From an uncultured Caulobacterales bacterium (GTDB lineage Bacteria > Pseudomonadota > Alphaproteobacteria > Caulobacterales > Caulobacteraceae): 64,000 nucleotides of DNA. The notes below the pieces were generated by a model that saw only the letters and a program-made list of their open reading frames with translations, ran no database searches and was not told the origin of the DNA. The position numbers and the translations under genes are program-made. The stretch is taken from the NCBI GenBank assembly GCA_903900155.1, contig CAIUMD010000105.1:79883-143882 (forward strand), read 5' to 3'. This document shows positions 17,474 to 26,934 of this stretch, piece by piece (positions within the stretch are counted from its first letter, which is position 1; every line of letters begins with the position of its first letter).

Positions 17474-17477
<4 letters not shown>
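17271..17477 (+). CDS. Small hypothetical protein (68 aa)
   Basis: A GTG-initiated frame of 68 codons with strongly G/C third positions, ending inside the last codons of the convergent OYE gene. The product is hydrophilic with no transmembrane segment and no recognised domain. Its coding DNA includes a 10-base inverted repeat (17312-17321 and 17342-17351). No convincing Shine-Dalgarno sequence is seen. It may be real but is weakly supported. Confidence 0.35.
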
Positions 17478-18544
<1,067 letters not shown>

Positions 18545-18673
18545 CGCAGTATCCGTAGGAACGGGCGCCGACCCTCCGTCGGCGTCTGCGAAGCTAGGTG
18601 GGGGCGGCGGGGCTTATCGCAACCGCAACAGGTTCGATTTCGCCTGATAGCGACCCCGCCAAAATCTGAAAAA

Positions 18674-20056
18674 CTAAACCGGCTTCATTTCCTGCAGCAT
18701 GGTCGGGATCAACTCCGACACGGTCGGATGGATGTGCACCGCCCGTGAGATCACCGTGTAGGGCGCCTTGGCGTACATCAGGTCGATCATGCCGTGGATG
18801 GCCTCGTCGCCATTCAGGCCCAGAATCGCCGCGCCCAGGATCGCTTTCGTCTCGGCGTCGACCACCACCTTCATGAAGCCTTGCGTCTCGCCCTTCTCGA
18901 CGGCGCGGCCGACGCGGGTCATGGGGCGCTGGCCGATCAGCAGAGGGCGGCCGGTCGCTCGGGCCTCGGCCTCGGTCATGCCCACGCGGCCCAGCGGCGG
19001 ATCGACGAACAGGCCATAGCAGCTGATGCGGTCGCTGACCTTGCGGGGATCATCATCCAGGAGGTTGGCGGCGATGATCTCGAAGTCGTTGTAGGCGGTG
19101 TGGGTGAAGGCGCCTTTACCGTTGCAGTCGCCCATGGCCCAGACGCCGGGCGCACTGGTGCGCAGCTGGTCGTTGACGACGATGTAGCCACGCTTGTCGG
19201 TTTCGATCCCGGCCTTGTCCAGATCAAGGTCGTCGGTGTTGGGCTTGCGGCCCACGGCCAGCAGGACGTGCGAGCCGGTGACCCGCGGCGCGCCGGCCTC
19301 GCAGGTGACGTGCACGCAGTAGCCTTCAGGGCAGGTGCTGAAGCTGATGCATTCAGCGTTGAGGCGGACGGTGATCCCTTCGGCCTCCAGGATTTCGCGG
19401 ATGGCGTCCGAGACCTCCGGGTCCTCGCGGCCGATCAGGCGCGGGCCCATCTCGACCACGGTGACCTGGCTGCCAAAACGGCGGAACATCTGGGCGAATT
19501 CCAGCCCGATATAGCTGCCGCCGACGATGACCAGATGCTCGGGCAGAGTATCCAGCTGCATCATGCCGACATTGGTCAGGTAGGGGATGTCCTCGACGCC
19601 GGGCATGTCCGGGACATTGGCGCGGCCGCCGACGTTCAGGAAGATCTGCGGCGCGGTCAGCAGGTCGTCGCCGACGCGGACGGTGTCGGCGCTCTCGAAG
19701 CGGGCATGGCCCTGGATCACGGTCATGCCCGGCATGCCGCGCAGCCATTTCTCGACATTGCCTCGGGCGTTGTGGACCACCGTCTGCTGGCGGTCCTTGA
19801 CCCGCTGCATGTCGACGCCCACCGGGCCGTCCAATACGACGCCGTAGTCGGCGGCGCGCCGGGCCAGGTGGGCGGCATAGGCGCTGGCCACCAGGGTCTT
19901 GGTCGGCATGCAGCCGGTGTTGACGCAGGTTCCGCCGAAGTCCTTGCGCTCGATCAGCGCCACCGTCTGGCCAGCGGCGGTCAGGCGTCCGGCGAGGGAC
20001 GGACCGGCCTGGCCCGCGCCGATGATGAGGGCGTCGAAGGCGCGGGGGCTGCTCAT
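18674..20056 (-). CDS. Pyridine nucleotide-disulfide oxidoreductase (mercuric reductase-like, no HMA domain)
   Basis: This 460-residue class I disulfide oxidoreductase has a FAD site (ALIIGAGQAGPSLAG, about 8-22), the redox pair in GGTCVNTGCMPTK (Cys-x4-Cys), an NAD site (LVIVGGSYIGLEFAQ), a second FAD motif (GVWAMGDCNGKGAFTHTAYND) and a dimerisation domain with HIHPTVSEL. It resembles mercuric reductases that lack the N-terminal metal-binding domain and the C-terminal Cys pair, so mercury reduction is unlikely; the substrate is unknown. The start at 20056 overlaps the stop of the DUF4126 gene, so they form a two-gene operon. Confidence 0.87.
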   Translation of the reverse strand: MSSPRAFDALIIGAGQAGPSLAGRLTAAGQTVALIERKDFGGTCVNTGCMPTKTLVASAYAAHLARRAADYGVVLDGPVGVDMQRVKDRQQTVVHNARGNVEKWLRGMPGMTVIQGHARFESADTVRVGDDLLTAPQIFLNVGGRANVPDMPGVEDIPYLTNVGMMQLDTLPEHLVIVGGSYIGLEFAQMFRRFGSQVTVVEMGPRLIGREDPEVSDAIREILEAEGITVRLNAECISFSTCPEGYCVHVTCEAGAPRVTGSHVLLAVGRKPNTDDLDLDKAGIETDKRGYIVVNDQLRTSAPGVWAMGDCNGKGAFTHTAYNDFEIIAANLLDDDPRKVSDRISCYGLFVDPPLGRVGMTEAEARATGRPLLIGQRPMTRVGRAVEKGETQGFMKVVVDAETKAILGAAILGLNGDEAIHGMIDLMYAKAPYTVISRAVHIHPTVSELIPTMLQEMKPV

Positions 20057-20517
20057 CGGGCCAGGGCCACGATCAGCAGGGCGCCGCCGACGGCGATGGC
20101 GTCCTCGATGAAGGCGGCCGGGGCGTCCTTGCCGAACTTGGCGGCCAGGCGTCCGCGGAATGCCGCGCCGCCCAGCGTGCCGAGCACGGCGCCGACCGCG
20201 CCGATGACCGCGCCACGCACCCAATGGCCGCTGGGCATCATCAGAGCCGCGCCGCTGAAGGCGCCGGTCAGCACGCGCGTCCCGAACTGGTGCGGAACCT
20301 TGCGGCTGGGGGTCTTGGGATGCTGGTCGGCGACCAGTTCCAGCACCGCCAGCATGCTGAACACGCCCACGGCGATCCAGCCGCCCAGCCAGGCCAGCGG
20401 AAAGCCCGCCAGCGGCAGCCAGCCAAGGCGGGCGGCCCAGGCGGCGGCGGCCGGCGCGGTCATGGCGCGAAGGCCGGCGATCACGCCGATCAGCAAGGCC
20501 AGCAGGTAGAGGGTCAT
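20053..20517 (-). CDS. DUF4126 inner-membrane protein
   Basis: This 154-residue protein has four or five hydrophobic segments (MTLYLLALLIGVIAGLRA, WLGGWIAVGVFSMLAVLEL, GAVIGAVGAVLGTLGG and a C-terminal AIAVGGALLIVALA). The GLRAMTAPAAAAWAA and ELVADQHPKTPSRK blocks match DUF4126, a family of unknown function. It precedes and overlaps the disulfide oxidoreductase, suggesting linked expression. The start ATG at 20517 is where family similarity begins. Confidence 0.8.
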   Translation of the reverse strand: MTLYLLALLIGVIAGLRAMTAPAAAAWAARLGWLPLAGFPLAWLGGWIAVGVFSMLAVLELVADQHPKTPSRKVPHQFGTRVLTGAFSGAALMMPSGHWVRGAVIGAVGAVLGTLGGAAFRGRLAAKFGKDAPAAFIEDAIAVGGALLIVALAR

Positions 20518-20681
20518 GAAAGGCTCCGCTTCGGAACAGCGCCGATCTGGCGCGCCCGGACAGGTCAACGCAAGGTCGATTGTGGGTCTTGGACGTTCTG
20601 GTCGCTGATACTGACAGCAGGGCGGCAGTAGCCCCTCCCTAGAACGGCGTTCAACGACGTTCATCGAGAGAGGGAAACCCG

Positions 20682-21089
20682 ATGCTGAAGACTTATACCG
20701 GCGGCTGCCACTGCGGCGCGGTTCGCTACGAGGCCGAGATCGACCTGGCGGCCGGCGCCAGCCGTTGCAACTGCTCGATCTGCGCCAAGACCCGGTCTTG
20801 GGGCGTGTTGATGAAGCCGGAGGCCTTCCGCCTGCTGTCTGGCAAAGACAAGCTGGGCGCCTATCAGTTCGGGACGATGAGCGGCGATCACCGCTTCTGC
20901 ACGACCTGCGGCGTGCGGGTTTATGGCGAGGCCAATGTCGAGCAACTGGGGGGCGAGGTCGTCTCGGTCCAGGTGGCGACGCTGGACGCCGACCCCGAGG
21001 AACTGGCCGCCGCGCCCATCAACTACGCCAACGGCCGCGACAATCTCTGGTGGGAGCAGCCCAGCGCGACCGAAATGCGCTACCTCTAG
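20682..21089 (+). CDS. GFA (CENP-V) family zinc protein
   Basis: A 135-residue protein of the glutathione-dependent formaldehyde-activating (GFA/CENP-V) fold. The zinc ligands are in order: [11 protein letters not shown] (CxC), CNCSIC and FCTTCGVRV (CxxC). Most members are small zinc proteins of uncertain substrate, and formaldehyde activity should not be assumed. A GAGAGAGGGA ribosome-binding site precedes the ATG. Monocistronic by position. Confidence 0.85.
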   Translation: MLKTYTGGCHCGAVRYEAEIDLAAGASRCNCSICAKTRSWGVLMKPEAFRLLSGKDKLGAYQFGTMSGDHRFCTTCGVRVYGEANVEQLGGEVVSVQVATLDADPEELAAAPINYANGRDNLWWEQPSATEMRYL

Positions 21090-21093
21090 GGTC

Positions 21094-21282
21094 ATGGCCA
21101 GCCTTCGCTACCGCGCCCGCATCGAGATCAACGGCGTCAACCCGTTCGTGCCAGTCGATCTCGAGCAGGCCGCGGCCCTGCGTAAAGGCTGGCGCAAGCC
21201 GATGCCGGTGCTGGTCCAGATCAATGGCGCGCCGGACCAGCCCTGGCGGATCAACATGATGCCGCGCGGCGACGGCCGTCTA
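21094..21282 (+). pseudogene. Truncated DUF1905-domain gene
   Basis: The frame opening at ATG 21094 encodes about 60 residues resembling the first half of DUF1905 proteins (YRARIEINGVNPFVPVD, PVLVQINGAPDQPWRINMMP, RGDG). Where the family normally continues with a beta-strand and helix, the sequence runs directly into the 3' end of the convergent PLP enzyme (stop 21280-21282). It then reads antisense to that gene until 21978. The second half of the domain is missing, so I call it a remnant. It begins four bases after the GFA gene. Confidence 0.55.
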
Positions 21283-22428
21283 GGCCAGCTTCTCGAAGCC
21301 GCGCTCCAGGTCGGCCTTCAGGTCGTCCAGGCTCTCCAGGCCGATATGGAAGCGCAGCAGCGGCCCTTCCAGGCTCACCGGCACAGCGCGGTTCTTCAGC
21401 TGCGGATCGCAGGGAATGGCCAGGCTCTCATAGCCGCCCCACGAGAAGCCCAGGCCAAACAGCTTCAACTCGTCCAGGAAGGCGTGGACGGCGCGCTGGC
21501 TGGCGGGTTTGAGCACCACGCCGAACAGGCCGCAGGCGCCGGTGAAGTCGCGCTTCCAGATCGCGTGGCCGGGATCGCCGGGCAGGGCGGGGTGCAGCAC
21601 CCGCGACACCTCGGGTCGGTCCTGAAGCCAGCGGGCGATGGCGAGGCCGTTCTCCTGGTGGCGCGGCAGGCGCGTGGCCAAGGTCCTAAGGCCCCGCAGC
21701 ATGGTGTAGGCGTCGTCGGGCGACACCGACCAGCCGATGTCCCACATGGCGTTGCCCAGCGCGTTGCCGATGGTTTCGTCCATCGTCGTGGCCGAGCCCA
21801 TGAAGCAGTCCGAGTGGCCGCCGACATATTTGGTCAGGGCCTGGACGCTGATCGTCACCCCGTGCGCCAGCGGCTTGAAGTAGAAGCCCGCCGCCCAGGT
21901 GTTGTCGATCAGGGTGATGACGCCCCGGTCGTTGGCCGCCTTGGCGATGGCCGGGATGTCCTGCATCTCGAAGGTTAGGGAGCCCGGGGCTTCCAGCAGG
22001 ATCATCCGGGTCTTGGGCGTGACCAGCGCCATCAGGCCGTCGGCGTCCAGGGCCGGGTCGTAATAGGTGGTCGCGACGCCGAAGCGGGTCAGGACCCGGT
22101 CGCAGAACCGACGGGTGGGCTTGTAGGCGCTGTCGACCACCAGGACCTCGTCGCCGGCCTTCAGCACCGCCAGCATGGCCCCGGTGATCGCCGCCAGGCC
22201 CGAGGGGTACAGGGTCACGTCCGGCGAGCCTTCCAACTCGGCCAGGGCCCGCTGCAGGGCGGCGGGCGAGGAGAGGCCGGTGATGCCATAGGTGATCTGG
22301 TCGTCGTCGTACAGCGACGCGGCATTGGGCAGCAGCACCGTCGAACCGCGCTGGATCGGCGGATTGACCACGCGCGCCAGCGGCATCGTCTCGGAGCCCT
22401 TGCGGATCAGGCGGGTTTCTTCATCCAT
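21280..22428 (-). CDS. metC: Cystathionine beta-lyase-like PLP enzyme (Cys/Met metabolism family)
   Basis: A 382-residue gamma-family PLP enzyme: MDEETRLIRKG start, YGITGLSSPAALQRAL, the PSGLAAITGAMLAVLKAGDEV block with cofactor contacts, LIDNTWAAG, and the Schiff-base lysine in QALTKYVGGHSD. The C terminus has LRFHIGLESLDDLKADL. This pattern fits cystathionine beta-lyase, which splits cystathionine to homocysteine, pyruvate and ammonia; family members can have other C-S lyase activity. The start ATG 22428 gives the usual length. Confidence 0.85.
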   Translation of the reverse strand: MDEETRLIRKGSETMPLARVVNPPIQRGSTVLLPNAASLYDDDQITYGITGLSSPAALQRALAELEGSPDVTLYPSGLAAITGAMLAVLKAGDEVLVVDSAYKPTRRFCDRVLTRFGVATTYYDPALDADGLMALVTPKTRMILLEAPGSLTFEMQDIPAIAKAANDRGVITLIDNTWAAGFYFKPLAHGVTISVQALTKYVGGHSDCFMGSATTMDETIGNALGNAMWDIGWSVSPDDAYTMLRGLRTLATRLPRHQENGLAIARWLQDRPEVSRVLHPALPGDPGHAIWKRDFTGACGLFGVVLKPASQRAVHAFLDELKLFGLGFSWGGYESLAIPCDPQLKNRAVPVSLEGPLLRFHIGLESLDDLKADLERGFEKLA

Positions 22429-22501
22429 GGCGGGACTCTTCGGCGACGCGGCGTAAAGCTTGTGGTTTAAGGCCGCGCGCGCGCGGTTCAAGGAGCGATC
22501 G

Positions 22502-23578
22502 GTGTCTGTGCGGTTCGGCTTGGCGATTTTGGCGGTGCTGGCTCTGGCGGGCTGCGAACGACCCGCGTCCAAATCCGAGGCCAAGCCGGTCGAGGCGGCC
22601 TTGCCGATCAAGGCCGCCGCGCCCAGCAAGACCCTCAAAGCCGTCCGCGCCCGGGGCGAGCTGCGCTGCGGCGTCAATCCGGCGCTGCCGGGTTTCGCCT
22701 TCCAGGACAACGGCGGGCGCTGGCGCGGCTTCAATGTCGACTTCTGCCGCGCCCTGGCCGCCGCCGTGTTGGGCAAGCCCGACAAGGTGACCTTCGTGCC
22801 GCTGGGCAACGAGGAACGGATCGCGGCCCTGCGCAGCGGCAAGGTCGACGTCTTGTGGCGCAACACCTCGTGGACCTTCTCGCGCGACGCCGGCGACCAA
22901 CTGGACATGGCGGCGATCTCTTATTTCGACGGCCAGGGGTTCCTGGTGCGCCGCAGCCTGAACCTGACCAGCGCGGTCGAACTCAACACCGCCAAGATCT
23001 GCGTCCAAGGCAATGCGACCTCGGCCCAGAACCTGGAGGACTTCTTCCGCTCGCGCGGCATCGCCTACACGGCCATGGTGTTCGACAGCGAGGAGCAGAC
23101 CCGCGCGGCCTACCAGACTGACAAGTGCGACGCCTTCACCGCCGACATCTCGGCCCTGGCGGCGGCGCGGACCCTGATGGACGACCCCGGCGCCCACGTC
23201 ATCCTGCCCGACGCCATCTCCAAGGAGCCGCTGGGCCCTCTGGTGCGCCAGGACGACCCGGCCTGGACCGATATCGTCCGCTGGACTCTGTACGCCCTGG
23301 TCCTGGCCGAGGAGCACGGGGTGACCAAGGCCAGCCTCAAGGCCATGAAGGCCGGGGCCGATCCCGAGGCGCGGCGGCTGCTGGGCGAGGGCGCGTATGG
23401 CGCCATGCTGGGTCTGGACGCCGACTGGGCCGCGCGCGCCGTCATGGCCGGCGGCAATTACGGTGAGCTCTTCGATCGCGATGTGGGACAGGGTTCGGCG
23501 CTGAAGCTGGACCGGGGGCTGAACGCGCTGTGGAACGCCCAGAAGCCCGGCCTGTTATACGCGCCGCCTATGCGCTAG
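22502..23578 (+). CDS. AapJ-type amino-acid substrate-binding lipoprotein
   Basis: This 358-residue protein is a periplasmic binding protein of the general L-amino-acid (AapJ) type: LKAVRARGELRCGVNPALPGF, GFNVDFCRALAAAV, KVDVLWRNTSWTFSRD and ICVQGNATSAQNLEDFF. I choose GTG 22502, which follows AAGGAG. The result is a short leader with lipobox LALAGC, so the mature protein is a membrane-anchored lipoprotein. No permease or ATPase genes are adjacent, so it is an orphan binding protein. It diverges from the cystathionine lyase gene. Confidence 0.82.
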   Translation: MSVRFGLAILAVLALAGCERPASKSEAKPVEAALPIKAAAPSKTLKAVRARGELRCGVNPALPGFAFQDNGGRWRGFNVDFCRALAAAVLGKPDKVTFVPLGNEERIAALRSGKVDVLWRNTSWTFSRDAGDQLDMAAISYFDGQGFLVRRSLNLTSAVELNTAKICVQGNATSAQNLEDFFRSRGIAYTAMVFDSEEQTRAAYQTDKCDAFTADISALAAARTLMDDPGAHVILPDAISKEPLGPLVRQDDPAWTDIVRWTLYALVLAEEHGVTKASLKAMKAGADPEARRLLGEGAYGAMLGLDADWAARAVMAGGNYGELFDRDVGQGSALKLDRGLNALWNAQKPGLLYAPPMR

Positions 23579-24432
23579 GTGGCGGGCCCGGTCGCGACGG
23601 GCACGTCCGCCAGGCCGCCCCATTCCGTCCACGAGCCGTCATAGACCGCCGAGCGCGGCTTGCCGAGGCGCGCCAGGGCGAGGGCGACGACCGAGGCGGT
23701 GATGCCCGAGCCGCAGGTCGAGACGATCGGCTTGTCGATGTCGACGCCGGCCTTCTCGAACACGGTCTTCAGCTGGTCGGGCGGCAGCATGGTCTGGTCG
23801 GCGGCCAGCAGGGCCGACAGCGGGATGTTGCGGGCGCCGGGCATGTGGCCGCCGCGCAGGCCGGCGCGCGGCTCGGGATCGCGCCCCTCGAAGCGGCCGG
23901 CGGCGCGGGCGTCGATGACCTGTTCCTTGCCGCTGTCGACGATGCCGCGCATCTGCTCCAGCGAGCGATAGATGTCGGCCTGCCAGCGCGGGGTGAAGTG
24001 GCGCTCCTGGGGCGAGGCCGGGCCATCCTCGACCGGGCGGCCCTCGGCGATCCACTTGGGCAGGCCGCCGTCCAGCACCACCACGTCCTCGTGGCCCATG
24101 GCGCGGAAGTGCCACCAGGCGCGGGCGGCCGGCAGGATGCCGAGGCTGTCATAGACGACGATGCGCGAGCCGTCGCCCAGCCCCAGCTTCTTGACCCGCG
24201 AGGCGAACTTGGCCGCCGTCGGGATCATGTGCGGCAGGTCGCTGGTCTCGTCCGAGATGTCGTCGATGTCGAAGAACACCGCGCCGGGGATGTGGACCTT
24301 TAGGAACTCCGCGCCCGGATCGCGCTGGGCGGCCGGCATGTGCCACGAGGCGTCGACTACGCGCACGTCCGGGGCGTCGAGATGCTCGGCCAGCCAGGCG
24401 GTGGAGACCAGCGGATCGGACGGGGTGCTCAT
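23575..24432 (-). CDS. sseA: 3-mercaptopyruvate sulfurtransferase
   Basis: A 285-residue tandem-rhodanese protein. The first, inactive rhodanese domain spans about 5-130 and the second about 160-280. The active cysteine is Cys240 in the STCGSGITAS loop, the CGSG[VI]T form that distinguishes mercaptopyruvate sulfurtransferase from thiosulfate sulfurtransferase. It moves sulfur from 3-mercaptopyruvate to thiol acceptors. It lies 35 bases after the cysteine synthase gene on the same strand, a plausible sulfur operon. Its stop overlaps the end of the convergent AapJ-like gene. Confidence 0.88.
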   Translation of the reverse strand: MSTPSDPLVSTAWLAEHLDAPDVRVVDASWHMPAAQRDPGAEFLKVHIPGAVFFDIDDISDETSDLPHMIPTAAKFASRVKKLGLGDGSRIVVYDSLGILPAARAWWHFRAMGHEDVVVLDGGLPKWIAEGRPVEDGPASPQERHFTPRWQADIYRSLEQMRGIVDSGKEQVIDARAAGRFEGRDPEPRAGLRGGHMPGARNIPLSALLAADQTMLPPDQLKTVFEKAGVDIDKPIVSTCGSGITASVVALALARLGKPRSAVYDGSWTEWGGLADVPVATGPAT

Positions 24433-24467
24433 GGCGCAGCCTTTCGGAATCGAACTCGCCGGCGACC

Positions 24468-25466
24468 TTACATCCAAGGCGGCGTCGGCAGGCCCTTTTC
24501 CGCCAGGAATTGCCGGTTGAACAGCTTGGACTGATAGCGCGAGCCGTGGTCGCACAGGATGGTCACGATGGTGTGGCCGGGACCCAGTTCCTTGGCGAGC
24601 TTGATGGCTCCGGCGACGTTGATCCCGGTCGAGCCGCCCATGCACAGACCCTCGTGCTGCACCAGGTCAAAGATCACCTCCAGCATCTCCTCGTCGGTGA
24701 CGCGGAACGGGAAGTCGATGGCCAGGTCTTCCAGGTTGGCGGTGACGCGGCCTTGGCCGACGCCTTCGCTGATCGAGGTCCCTTCGGACTTCAGTTCACC
24801 GTCCTTGTACCAGCTGTAGAGCGCCGCGCCGTAGGGGTCGGCCAGGCCGATCTTCACGCCCGACTTGCGCTCGCGCAGGGCCGCGGCGACGCCGGCCAGG
24901 GTGCCGCCCGAGCCCACGGCGCAGATGAAGCCGTCGACCTTGCCGCCGGTCTGCTCGAAGATCTCGGGGCCCGTGCCCTGGTAGTGCGCCTCGCGGTTGG
25001 CGACATTGTCGAACTGGTTGGCCCAGACAACTCCGTTTGCTTCGGTTTTGGCAAGTTCCTGCGCCAAGCGCCCGGAATAACGAACATAATTGTCGGGGTT
25101 GGAGTAAGGGACGGCGTCCACCTCGACGAGTTCCGCGCCCAGCAGGCGGATGGCGTCCTTTTTCTCCTGGCTCTGGGTGCGCGGGATGACGATCGTCGTC
25201 TTGTAGCCCAGCGCCGAGGCGACCATGGCCAGGCCGATGCCGGTATTGCCGGCCGTGCCCTCGACGATCCGGCCGCCGGGCTTGAGCAGGCCCTTGGCTT
25301 CGGCGTCGCGGATGATGCTCAGCGCCGCGCGGTCCTTGACCGACTGGCCGGGGTTCATGAACTCGGCCTTGCCCAGGATTTCGCAGCCGGTGGCCTCGCT
25401 GGCGCGGTTCAGGCGGATCAGCGGGGTGTTTCCAATAGCGTCAAGAACGCTGGGCAGGGCGGTCAT
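24468..25466 (-). CDS. cysK: Cysteine synthase (O-acetylserine sulfhydrylase)
   Basis: A 332-residue fold-II PLP enzyme. The Schiff-base lysine is Lys44 in NPGQSVKDRAAL, the substrate loop is EGTAGNTGIGLA, the phosphate-binding loop is GSGGT, and CDHGSRYQSKLF closes the C terminus. It makes cysteine from O-acetylserine and sulfide. NPGQSVKDR differs slightly from the usual NPGGSVKDR and is seen in an alphaproteobacterial branch. Upstream partner of sseA. The start ATG at 25466 fits the family. Confidence 0.88.
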   Translation of the reverse strand: MTALPSVLDAIGNTPLIRLNRASEATGCEILGKAEFMNPGQSVKDRAALSIIRDAEAKGLLKPGGRIVEGTAGNTGIGLAMVASALGYKTTIVIPRTQSQEKKDAIRLLGAELVEVDAVPYSNPDNYVRYSGRLAQELAKTEANGVVWANQFDNVANREAHYQGTGPEIFEQTGGKVDGFICAVGSGGTLAGVAAALRERKSGVKIGLADPYGAALYSWYKDGELKSEGTSISEGVGQGRVTANLEDLAIDFPFRVTDEEMLEVIFDLVQHEGLCMGGSTGINVAGAIKLAKELGPGHTIVTILCDHGSRYQSKLFNRQFLAEKGLPTPPWM

Positions 25467-25652
25467 GGTCGGCCTTCGAGTGGAGCTTTGAGTGGAGCTT
25501 TCGACGGCTGGTAGATCGTGCGGCGGCCCGCCCGCGCAACCCCATTTTTCCTGAAGACGCATAAGCCGGGTCGACAAACCCTGAGCTTGGCCATGGGCTT
25601 GTCGGGCTATCCACAAGGCGTTGCCGGAAATACTGAGCTTAAGGGCTAGGTG

Positions 25653-26879
25653 TTACCCGCGACTAAGGCCCAGCTGGATCACATTCGTCCGCTCGGTGCG
25701 GAATCCGGCCTCGCAATAGCTCAGGTAGAACCGCCACAGCCGTCGGAAGCGCTCGTCGAAGCCATCCTTGCGGATCTCGCTCCAGGCGGCCTCGAAACTG
25801 CGCGCCCATTCGGCCAGGGTGTCGGCATAATTCTGGCCGAAGCGCTTGAGATCGCTCCATTCCAGCCCCGCGCGCTCAGTCTCTTCCTTGAGGCGCGCCT
25901 CGCTGGGCAGCATGCCGCCGGGGAAGATGTAGCGCTGGATGAAATCGGTGCGGCCGCGATAGTGCGTAAACAGCTCGTCGCGGATGGTGATGATCTGCAG
26001 CCCGGCGCGGCCGCCGGGGTTCAGCACCTCGCGCACCTTGCCGAAATAGGCTGGCCAATATTCCTCGCCGACGGCCTCGAACATCTCGATCGAGGCCACT
26101 GCGTCATAGCGGCCCTGGACATCGCGATAGTCGATCAGCTGGATATCCGCTTTCTCGGCCAAGCCCTGCTCGAACAAGCGCTTTTTGGCGAAATCGTACT
26201 GGGCTTGCGAGATGGTGATGCCGGTGACCTTGGCCCCGACCTCCTTGGCCGCGAATTCGGCGAAGCCGCCCCAGCCGCAGCCGATCTCCAGCACGTGCTT
26301 GCCGGGCGAGAGGTCGATAGTCCGCGCCAGGGCCGCATACTTGGCGCGCTGGGCTTCGGGCAGCGGCTGGTCGGGCCGTTCGTACAGCGCCGACGAATAG
26401 GTCATCGTCGGGTCCAGCCAGCGCGCATAGAAGTTGTTGCCCAGGTCGTAGTGGGCGTGGATGTTCCGGCGCGAGCCAGCCCGGCTGTTGCCGTGGAGCA
26501 GATGATAGAGGCCGTTGATCGCCTTCATCACCGGATTGCCCGACAGCAACGGCGACAGCCGGTCGAAGTTCAGCGAGAACGCTTCCAGCACCGCCGACAG
26601 GTCGGGGGTCTCCCATTCGCCGGCCATGAAGCCCTCGGCGAACCCGATGGCGCCCGAAGTGAAGGCGCGGCGGATAAAGTGGTAGTCGTTGATTTGGACG
26701 ACCGCATCGGGGCCGGGCCGCTCGCCCGCGAACCGCAACGCCTTGCCTGTGGGCAGGATCCAGGTCACCGAGCCGGCGTCCCAGTTGGTCGCCACCACCC
26801 GGAGGGCGGCGCGGAAGGCCGTCGGCGCGGCCTTCAGGTCGGAGTCGTTCCAGAGCATATCCAAGGCGGGGCCTCGCAT
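25653..26879 (-). CDS. cfa: Cyclopropane-fatty-acyl-phospholipid synthase
   Basis: A 408-residue SAM-dependent enzyme with an N-terminal lipid-binding region (FMAGEWETPDLSAVLEAF), then HAHYDLGNNFYARWLD, the SAM motif LEIGCGWGGF (197-206), GITISQAQYDFAKKR, SIEMFEAVG and YIFPGGMLPS. All are hallmarks of CFA synthases, which convert unsaturated acyl chains in membrane phospholipids into cyclopropane chains at the inner membrane. It ends with a typical ..RTERTNVIQLGLSR. Single gene by spacing. Confidence 0.92.
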   Translation of the reverse strand: MRGPALDMLWNDSDLKAAPTAFRAALRVVATNWDAGSVTWILPTGKALRFAGERPGPDAVVQINDYHFIRRAFTSGAIGFAEGFMAGEWETPDLSAVLEAFSLNFDRLSPLLSGNPVMKAINGLYHLLHGNSRAGSRRNIHAHYDLGNNFYARWLDPTMTYSSALYERPDQPLPEAQRAKYAALARTIDLSPGKHVLEIGCGWGGFAEFAAKEVGAKVTGITISQAQYDFAKKRLFEQGLAEKADIQLIDYRDVQGRYDAVASIEMFEAVGEEYWPAYFGKVREVLNPGGRAGLQIITIRDELFTHYRGRTDFIQRYIFPGGMLPSEARLKEETERAGLEWSDLKRFGQNYADTLAEWARSFEAAWSEIRKDGFDERFRRLWRFYLSYCEAGFRTERTNVIQLGLSRG

Positions 26880-26934
26880 CCGGTGACGCGTTTATTAACG
26901 CCGTTAACCACCTGATCGTAAAGGCCCGGCGCAG

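Noticed and set aside
21283..21978. Continuation of the DUF1905 frame as a 294-residue protein
   Set aside because: After residue 60 it is exactly antisense to a conserved PLP enzyme and has no protein-like motifs.
25560..25620. Another copy of the dispersed inverted repeat before cysK
   Set aside because: It shares fragments such as CCCTGAGC and CTTGTCG but the arms do not pair well enough to call.
26895..26907. CtrA box upstream of cfa
   Set aside because: The TTAA half-sites are separated by five bases, not seven.
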